Part shown: positions 43,120 to 48,627 of the stretch, piece by piece
Numbering within the stretch: the stretch's first letter is position 1
Layout: each line of letters starts with the position of its first letter
Assembly: GCA_031260665.1 (NCBI GenBank)
Contig: JAISLD010000048.1
Coordinates: forward strand, 1-48,627
Direction: 5' to 3'
DNA: 48,627 nucleotides
Source of the DNA: Oscillospiraceae bacterium
GTDB lineage: Bacteria; Bacillota; Clostridia; Oscillospirales; Ruminococcaceae
Translations under genes and position numbers: made by a program
The notes under the pieces: generated by a model
Database searches by the model: none
Told to the model about the DNA's origin: nothing
Seen by the model: only the letters and a program-made list of their open reading frames with translations

Positions 43120-44985
43120 ATGAAGAACCTCAAGATACGATATAAAATACTGTCGGGCTTTATCATCGTGGCTTTACTGACTGTCGTGGTCGGAATGGTC
43201 GGCGCTATCTTCGTCAACACTTTCAGCGCGGAAACCTCCAACGCGGTCAACACCGGCGTCAACGCGATGAAAGTAAACCAACTCGGTATCTACATATACG
43301 ACACGCGTTCAGTCGAACGTGCTTCCGCTCTCTACAAGTGTATTCGTCGTGACGACGAGGTCACGAAGATAATGGAAAGCACCCTCCCTGAACTCGACGA
43401 GCAGAGTGACGCACTTTTCTTGGAGATAGAACGCGGTATCACAGTCCAAACGCGTCCTTACTTTGACAAGTTGATTGAATCGCGCGACGCATTGAACGCG
43501 GAACGGAAGCACTTTCAAGAAGTGATGACGGGCGACTACACCTACATAACCTATCTCATTATGGTGGCTATGGTCGGTGAAGCGATGGACAAACTTGACC
43601 CGTATTACGACGACATCTCGCTTCGGATAAACGAACTGACGGCGTTTGTCGGCACTGACCTCTCCTCAAAATCAAAGGCGACCGCAACTTTGGCGGTGGA
43701 ACTGACCGCTGTCATTGTCGTCATAATGGCACTCGCTGTTGCGGGAGCGATTCTCCTTGGGCTTTACATCTCGCACCTTATTGCACCCGCTGTGTCGTTT
43801 ATGAGCGTTATTCTCGACCAATCGGGGCGATACGGCAGGGTTCAGTTTGACGAAGATGAAGTCGAATACCTCATGCAGATATCGGCTCGGTCTGACGAGG
43901 TGGGTATCTGCGCCAAAAACCTTAACTCAATGCTTGAGCGTATCGCGCTCATGGCTGACAAACTCGGCAGTGTGGCGCAAGGCAACTTGACTGTGCAAGC
44001 GAACAGCCTGTCGCCTGACGACAGAATAGGCAACGCGGTTATTCAAATGGTGGAAAACCTGAACGCGTTGTTCGGCAACGTGTCAAACGCCGCTCACTTG
44101 GTTGACAGCGGAGCGAACCAGATTGCCGACACCTCAATCAGTCTTGCAAGAGGCACGGTGGAGCAATCGACTGCGGTTGAAGAACTGTCTGAATCCGTTT
44201 CGGGGATATCAAAAGTCATAAAGAAAAACTCAGAGATGACACTTGAGGCTTCACAGTTATCAAAAGAAATGATGAAGAACGCCGAAATCGGCACAACACA
44301 GATGGTCGAGATGACCAAATCAGTCTGGGAAATCAGCGAAGCGAGCCGCAACATCTCAAAGGTTATCAAAGTAATCGAGGACATTGCGTTCCAAACAAAT
44401 ATCTTGGCACTAAACGCTTCGGTGGAAGCGGCGCGCGCAGGTGCGGCGGGCAAAGGCTTCTCGGTAGTCGCCGGTGAGGTGAGAAACCTTGCGAACAAAT
44501 CAGCGCAAGCGGCAAGCGAAACCCACCGCCTCATTGACACCACGGTGCAGAAAGCCGAATACGGCGCGTCTATCACCGAAGACACGGCGGTATCTCTTGA
44601 GAAGATAATGAGCGGCATTACAAACAGCGCGACTATCATTGAGGGAATCTTTGAATCGGGGAGCGAACAACAAAGCTCTATCGAAAGAATCCTTGACAAC
44701 GTGGACCGTATCACATCTATCGTTCAACGAAACTCCGCGGTTGCCGAAGAAACGGCGGTTTCTTCAAAAGAACTCAGCACACAATCGGATATCCTGTCGG
44801 GCAACGTAGCGAAGTTTGAGCTGAAGTCGCAGACTTTCGGGTTTGAGGACGACGAAGACGAGGACGAACGCGACAACAGCACGCCTGTCGTTGTGTTTGA
44901 AAGCCCGTTTGAAATTGATTTAGACCGCGAACCGGAACAAGACGACGCCACTGACGACGACGACGAGATTATCCTTGAGTTGTAG
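43120..44985 (+). CDS. Methyl-accepting chemotaxis protein (orphan)
   Basis: A 621-residue chemoreceptor. A first membrane helix (residues 8-31, [23 protein letters not shown]) and a second near 185-212 ([20 protein letters not shown]) frame a helical outer domain like a four-helix bundle. A HAMP-like region follows ([29 protein letters not shown]). The signalling hairpin tip is [20 protein letters not shown] with [19 protein letters not shown]. The last 45 residues are very acidic ([23 protein letters not shown]), without the CheR pentapeptide. No che gene is nearby. The ATG follows a strong promoter; GGGG precedes it. Confidence 0.93.
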   Translation: MKNLKIRYKILSGFIIVALLTVVVGMVGAIFVNTFSAETSNAVNTGVNAMKVNQLGIYIYDTRSVERASALYKCIRRDDEVTKIMESTLPELDEQSDALFLEIERGITVQTRPYFDKLIESRDALNAERKHFQEVMTGDYTYITYLIMVAMVGEAMDKLDPYYDDISLRINELTAFVGTDLSSKSKATATLAVELTAVIVVIMALAVAGAILLGLYISHLIAPAVSFMSVILDQSGRYGRVQFDEDEVEYLMQISARSDEVGICAKNLNSMLERIALMADKLGSVAQGNLTVQANSLSPDDRIGNAVIQMVENLNALFGNVSNAAHLVDSGANQIADTSISLARGTVEQSTAVEELSESVSGISKVIKKNSEMTLEASQLSKEMMKNAEIGTTQMVEMTKSVWEISEASRNISKVIKVIEDIAFQTNILALNASVEAARAGAAGKGFSVVAGEVRNLANKSAQAASETHRLIDTTVQKAEYGASITEDTAVSLEKIMSGITNSATIIEGIFESGSEQQSSIERILDNVDRITSIVQRNSAVAEETAVSSKELSTQSDILSGNVAKFELKSQTFGFEDDEDEDERDNSTPVVVFESPFEIDLDREPEQDDATDDDDEIILEL

Positions 44986-45083
44986 TCGTTCCCGAAGGTC
45001 TACCCCTCGGGCACAGGCGGGCGCCAGAACGACTCAGTCGACGCCCTTGCCCCGCAGTAGCGAAAGTGAATCATATATATCAC

Positions 45084-45121
45084 ACATAACGGTTGAAGTG
45101 GTTTCAACCGTTATGTTGTTT
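45084..45121 (+). terminator. Chemoreceptor gene terminator
   Basis: ACATAACGGTTGAA (45084-45097) and TTCAACCGTTATGT (45103-45116) form a perfect 14-bp stem with a 5-base loop, followed by TGTTTTTGC. The 98 bases between the gene and this hairpin hold further inverted repeats (AGTCGTT at 44984-44990 with AACGACT at 45028-45034). Confidence 0.9.
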
Positions 45122-45149
45122 TTGCAGAAACGAAAGGAACAACCAAAGT

Positions 45150-46682
45150 ATGGGGCGTTCAGTCAAAGTCGGCGCGGTCATATCGGGCATATCCGTGTTA
45201 ATGAACGTGGTGTACGGGCTTGTTATCGTGCCGCTTATGCTGCGAACACGCGGTGCGGCTGAGTTTGGGCTGTACAATATGTGTACGTCAATCCTGCTCA
45301 GTTTGTTGGTATTGCAAGCAGGGTTTGTGTCCACATATATGCGTTACGCGGTTCAGCTTGAGGAAAAAGGCGAAACAACAAAGCGTGACGAACTGAACGG
45401 CTTGTTCCTCACAGTCTTTGTCGCCCTTGCGGTGATTATGGCGGCTGTAGGCGTGGCAATCGCGCTGAACACCGAGTTTGTGCTTGGCGTGGGTGCGACA
45501 GCGGCTGAAATCGCATTGACCAAGAAGCTTATGCTTGTGCTGTCGGCATTGGTTGCGCTTAACACACTAAACGGAATGTTTCTTGGGATTTTCACCGCGA
45601 GAGAACGCTTTGTGTTTGTCAAGTCTATCGCTTTGTTTGATATCTTGGTGCGTACCGCGCTTCTGTTCCCTGTTCTCTACTTTGGCGGCGACGCGGTTGA
45701 CGTTGTACTTGTTTGGCTTGGCGTCGTCACGGTTGAGCTTGTTTGCTATGTAGTCAAGAACGTGTCACTCGGTGTGAAGTTCAGGTTTTCCAACTTTGAC
45801 TGGCGTTTGCTTCGTGAGATACTTGGGTTTACGTTCTTTATACTTTTGAAAACAATGGTTGACGTTCTTATTTGGAGAATAGGTTCGGTGCTGGTCACGC
45901 GGTATCGCGGTGCTGAACACAACGCGGTATTCGGTATCGGTTTGTCGTTCTACGCCATGTATCAGCAACTCGGGCTGCTGCTTTCGGGGTTCTTAATTCC
46001 CGCAATCAATCGGCTCACCGCGTCTAAGAAAGAGAACGCCGCGGAAATGCAAACGGAGCTGATGTTAAAGGTGGGGCGGCTTCAGTTCTTTATCTGCTCG
46101 TTTGTGATAACCGCGTTCGCTTTCTTCGGTCGTGCTTTCATTGCCGACTATGCAGGCGAAGGTTATGAGGGTTCTTACGTTATATCCCTCCTCATGATGA
46201 TATCAATGCTTCTCCCTTTTTGCATGCAGCTTGCCGAACAAACCGCCGTGTCGAAGAATCTGCACCGTAAGATGACCGTCGGTTACACGTTGTTCGCCGT
46301 GGCTACTCTTGCCATTTCTATTCCGCTGACTAAACTCTACGGTGAGATAGGCGCGGCTGTCGGGTTGTCAATCGGGGTTGTTGCTTCGTATAATATCTAT
46401 CAAATCGTTTATTCTCACAAGGTGGTGGGAATGAATATGAAGTCGTGGGGGCGTAGTCTGCTGTCGTGCCTGCCGTCGTTTGTTATCCCTTGTATCGTCG
46501 GCGCGCTGATAATGCTGTTCGGTGGGATAAACAAGATTGCGGCGTTTATCCCGTTTGCCGTTCTTTATACGGCTGTTTACTGGGCGTCGGTTTGGTTTAT
46601 CGGAATGAAAGATTATGAGAGAAACCTCTTTCTTGTTCCCGCAAAACGAATACTCGCGAAGATAACGCGGAAACAAAACTGA
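45150..46682 (+). CDS. Polysaccharide flippase family protein (Wzx/MATE-like)
   Basis: A 510-residue integral membrane protein with about 14 predicted helices, starting MGRSVKVGAVISGISVLMNVVYGLVIVPLMLRT. The pattern GAAEFGLYNM and a first helix followed by positively charged loops fit the oligosaccharide flippase (Wzx/PST) branch of the MOP superfamily. It would move lipid-linked sugars across the membrane. No glycosyltransferase is nearby, so the substrate is unknown. The ATG at 45150 has AAAGGA about 12 bases upstream. The in-frame extension to 45093 is rejected because it lies inside the terminator hairpin. Confidence 0.82.
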   Translation: MGRSVKVGAVISGISVLMNVVYGLVIVPLMLRTRGAAEFGLYNMCTSILLSLLVLQAGFVSTYMRYAVQLEEKGETTKRDELNGLFLTVFVALAVIMAAVGVAIALNTEFVLGVGATAAEIALTKKLMLVLSALVALNTLNGMFLGIFTARERFVFVKSIALFDILVRTALLFPVLYFGGDAVDVVLVWLGVVTVELVCYVVKNVSLGVKFRFSNFDWRLLREILGFTFFILLKTMVDVLIWRIGSVLVTRYRGAEHNAVFGIGLSFYAMYQQLGLLLSGFLIPAINRLTASKKENAAEMQTELMLKVGRLQFFICSFVITAFAFFGRAFIADYAGEGYEGSYVISLLMMISMLLPFCMQLAEQTAVSKNLHRKMTVGYTLFAVATLAISIPLTKLYGEIGAAVGLSIGVVASYNIYQIVYSHKVVGMNMKSWGRSLLSCLPSFVIPCIVGALIMLFGGINKIAAFIPFAVLYTAVYWASVWFIGMKDYERNLFLVPAKRILAKITRKQN

Positions 46683-46766
46683 CTGTCACAACTTTCCTCG
46701 TATCATCTCCCCTGCTTTTGCACACAATAGTTATGCAGCCAAGTGGTTGCGAAAGGAAGTGATATC

Positions 46767-46940
46767 GTGGGAACTCCTAACTTTGTGAACCAAGGCGTCA
46801 ACTGCTGTGTCAAAGACTGCTCGCATTACTGCGACGGCGACAGATGTACGCTGAAAACAATAAACGTAGAAGCGCACGCTTCAGCGGCAAACAGCACAGG
46901 CAGCGACTGCGGCTCTTACGAGTGCCGACAGGCAACTTAG
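46767..46940 (+). CDS. DUF1540 domain protein (small, Cys-rich)
   Basis: A 57-residue protein with GVNCCVKDCSHYCDGDRCTLKT and later DCGSYEC, the DUF1540 Cys pattern. These small proteins are common in spore-forming Clostridia and Bacilli and may bind metal; their role is not known. The start is GTG at 46767, with AAAGGAAG at the right distance. The longer ORF would start upstream at 46743 without a binding site. A strong terminator follows it. Confidence 0.85.
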   Translation: MGTPNFVNQGVNCCVKDCSHYCDGDRCTLKTINVEAHASAANSTGSDCGSYECRQAT

Positions 46941-46954
46941 CCAAACAAAGCAAG

Positions 46955-46990
46955 CCCCCTCTCCCCTTTTTGGGGAGAGGGGGTTGTTTT
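46955..46990 (+). terminator. Terminator after the DUF1540 gene
   Basis: CCCCCTCTCCCC (46955-46966) pairs with GGGGAGAGGGGG (46972-46983) in a perfect 12-bp stem with loop TTTTT, followed by TTGTTTTA. Confidence 0.9.
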
Positions 46991-47088
46991 ATGATTACGT
47001 ATCGCATTAGCTTATTGCCGGTATGACAACGGTGCGGTTCTTTGTTAAGCAACTCGTACATAAAATAAAGGTGAACGGAGGTCTGCCT

Positions 47089-47364
47089 ATGAACAAAGCG
47101 GTATACAAATTCGCAAACAAACTTGACAATATGAAGCGGGCACTTGAGAAACACTCGTATGTTCAACTGAAAGACGACACAGAGCTGACCGCCGAACCAA
47201 CCGAAGCACTCATCACCTGCTCATCGGGTGAGGTGCGGATTGCACTCAGGCAAAACATTCTTGTCGTCACGGGGACGCGGCTGACCGTGCGTGGCTTCGG
47301 CGACAGCGGGCTGAACGTGACGGGGAAAATCAGCGGTATACGTTTCGAGGGCAAAACAATATGA
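47089..47364 (+). CDS. yqfC: Sporulation protein YqfC
   Basis: A 91-residue YabP/YqfC-family protein of sporulating Firmicutes. The start MNKAVYKFANKLDN is preceded by GGAGGT, so the ATG at 47089 is preferred over the longer frame from 47023. It shows ITCSSGEVRIALRQNILVVTGTRLTVRGF, typical of the family. It overlaps yqfD in an ATGA. In Bacillus the pair is expressed in the mother cell under sigma-E. Confidence 0.9.
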   Translation: MNKAVYKFANKLDNMKRALEKHSYVQLKDDTELTAEPTEALITCSSGEVRIALRQNILVVTGTRLTVRGFGDSGLNVTGKISGIRFEGKTI

Positions 47365-48482
47365 CAAACTACATAAAAGCGACAGCCGAGGGCGCGAACA
47401 CCGACTGTTTCTTCGGGGACGCGGTGGCTGACGGCGTTTGTATCTGCGATATGACAGGCGACAACGGTGTCTGCGAGTTCACTTGTTCAGCCGCTGATTA
47501 CGGCAAATGCACACGGCTTGCCTCACGGCACGGCGTTCGCACCAAAGTGGTTGAGAGGCACGGCGTGTTCTTTCGTGTGAGAAAATATTTGTCGCGGTTC
47601 GGCGCGTGGTTCGGGGTGGCGGGGTTCTTCGCTGTTATTTACGTTATGTCGCTTTATATTTGGGAAATCGACGTGACGGCAAGCGAAAATGTATCTCAAA
47701 GCGAAGTGCTTGCGATTCTTGACGACATGGGGATAAAATCAGGCGTGAGGTCGTCTGATATCATTGTTGCGAACGCCGAGAATGAGTTGATTGTTCGCTC
47801 GCGCAAGATATCGTGGGCTGACATTCAAAAGAAAGGCGCGACACTTCACGTGAGTATCAGCGAACACACAGAAGCCGACGGGCTGAAGCCCTGCAGCATT
47901 GTCGCAAAGTACAGCGGCGTGATAAAGTCTGTAAAACTGCGTGGCGGCAAGCTTCTCGCGGACACGGGCGACACGGTGAAGGCAGGCGATGTGTTAATCA
48001 GCGGTAATTATAAGGGAAACCTCACGCGTGCAAACGCCGAGATTATCGCCGACTGCACCCTCATCGAAACTTTTTTCACGCCATTTAATGAAACAATAAA
48101 AGCACCGACAGACGAAACGCTGTCACAAACAACGCTTGTTCTGCTTGGAAAAAACATTCCGCTTTATTTGCACGAAATTGACGCAAACAACACGAAATAC
48201 ACCGAAGAAAACTATAAACCGAGGATATTTGGCAAGTTACCGCTGCCTTTTACGCTCAGCAAACGCGAGTATCGCAAAGTTGCGGAAAAAAAAATCACGC
48301 GGACGCCGAACGACAGCGTGGCGGATATTCGGCGGCAAATTGATGAATATAAAGCGGTTTTTTTGAAAAACACGGTAAACTTGAAAGAAAACGTGAAGTT
48401 TGTGTCGGGAACAGACGGCGTGAGGGCAAAAGTGGTGTTTACATTTGAGGGGGATATCGCGGAGGAAATGGGGATTGAGTAA
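47361..48482 (+). CDS. yqfD: Sporulation protein YqfD
   Basis: A 373-residue membrane-linked protein. An N-terminal soluble part (DCFFGDAVADGVCICDMTG) is followed by RVRKYLSRFGAWFGVAGFFAVIYVMSLYIWEIDV with one strong membrane helix. An outer part (NVSQSEVLAILDDMGIKSGV; SEHTEADGLKPCSIVAKYSGVIKSV) is conserved in YqfD/SpoIV-type proteins. It acts in sporulation with YqfC. Length is normal. No downstream phoH-like gene follows on this strand, so the usual cluster ends here. Confidence 0.92.
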   Translation: MTNYIKATAEGANTDCFFGDAVADGVCICDMTGDNGVCEFTCSAADYGKCTRLASRHGVRTKVVERHGVFFRVRKYLSRFGAWFGVAGFFAVIYVMSLYIWEIDVTASENVSQSEVLAILDDMGIKSGVRSSDIIVANAENELIVRSRKISWADIQKKGATLHVSISEHTEADGLKPCSIVAKYSGVIKSVKLRGGKLLADTGDTVKAGDVLISGNYKGNLTRANAEIIADCTLIETFFTPFNETIKAPTDETLSQTTLVLLGKNIPLYLHEIDANNTKYTEENYKPRIFGKLPLPFTLSKREYRKVAEKKITRTPNDSVADIRRQIDEYKAVFLKNTVNLKENVKFVSGTDGVRAKVVFTFEGDIAEEMGIE

Positions 48483-48502
48483 TTTATGTAAATCAGATAA
48501 AC

Positions 48503-48530
48503 AAAGCGACCTTTTTAATGAGGTCGCTTT
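48503..48530. terminator. Bidirectional terminator between convergent genes
   Basis: AAAGCGACCT (48503-48512) pairs with AGGTCGCTTT (48521-48530) in a perfect 10-bp stem. On the minus strand it is followed by GTTTATC; on the plus strand by ATGCG. It serves yqfD and the convergent gene at the right edge. Confidence 0.8.
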
Positions 48531-48538
48531 ATGCGCCG

Positions 48539-48627
48539 TTACGACACCAACAAGATACCCGAGTTGTTAAGCACCTGCGAGCTGTAGAGGAACAGCACGT
48601 CTGAACCTTTCGTGAAATCCGTCAACA
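48539..48627 (-). CDS. C-terminal end of an unidentified protein (5' end outside window)
   Basis: The last 28 codons of a minus-strand frame are open from the window edge to a TAA at 48541-48539, ending TDFTKGSDVLFLYSSQVLNN then SGILLVS. It converges on yqfD with a shared terminator, which supports a real gene. Too little is present to assign a function. Confidence 0.5.
   Translation of the reverse strand, partial: LTDFTKGSDVLFLYSSQVLNNSGILLVS

Noticed and set aside
42743-43262. Minus-strand frames across the khpB-MCP spacer
   Set aside because: They overlap strong promoters, hairpins and the MCP start. They are Arg/Ser-rich and lack ribosome binding sites, so a non-coding RNA explains the region better.
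1-48627. CRISPR arrays, insertion sequences, phage or toxin-antitoxin genes
   Set aside because: No regular spacer-repeat arrays, transposase motifs, integrases or typical toxin pairs were seen on either strand.

Overview
This window is chromosomal DNA from a Gram-positive, spore-forming clostridial bacterium (class Clostridia, probably close to the Oscillospirales or Ruminococcaceae). The evidence is gene content and order: an rimP-nusA-rnpM-ylxQ-infB-rbfA cluster, mutS-mutL-miaA, a three-gene ECF module, the sporulation pair yqfC-yqfD, a DUF1540 protein, a Gld-type ABC exporter with DUF4340, strong AGGAGG-type ribosome binding sites and several near-perfect TTGACA/TATAAT promoters. Coding density is high and base composition is moderate. 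There are no insertion sequences, phage genes, CRISPR arrays or rRNA genes. Most of the window is core housekeeping DNA.

Left block (1-15231, all minus strand). A consensus promoter at 14606-14634 starts a transcript of about 14.6 kb: rimP, nusA, rnpM, ylxQ, infB, rbfA, nrnA-like, truB, ribF, gltX, then a Gld-type ABC system (ATPase, permease, GldG-like, DUF4340) and a partial hypothetical gene. Most junctions overlap or are a few bases apart. Just upstream is an orphan HPt protein gene with its own promoter.

Second block (15407-18664, minus). An hfq promoter drives hfq, an HlyD-like membrane protein, yggS and sepF. An array of 119-bp and 19-bp tandem repeats abuts the sepF stop codon.

Third block (18714-24453, minus): mutS, mutL and miaA from a perfect promoter.

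Fourth block (24522-38632, minus). A perfect promoter precedes tRNA-Gly, tRNA-Arg and tRNA-His. Tightly packed genes follow: ruvC, ruvA, ruvB, a SAM methyltransferase, ecfA1, ecfA2, ecfT, truA, a DUF5711 protein, cvpA, a ClpE-like unfoldase, a membrane PAS protein with a degenerate GGDEF domain, and metK.

Right block (38739-48530, plus). It holds an SCP2-like protein with an Ala/Lys/Pro tail, then rpmH-rnpA-yidD-yidC-khpB (the usual protein-insertion cluster, here without dnaA), an orphan chemoreceptor, a polysaccharide flippase, a DUF1540 protein and yqfC-yqfD. A minus-strand gene is cut by the right edge.

The less ordinary features are small: a candidate structured non-coding RNA divergent from the chemoreceptor, a likely AUA start codon for yidC, a seven-codon ORF overlapping the nusA start, terminator-like hairpins in three operon leaders, the sepF-associated repeats, and the degenerate GGDEF protein beside the Clp unfoldase. 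I found no cluster that clearly amounts to a new multi-gene system.
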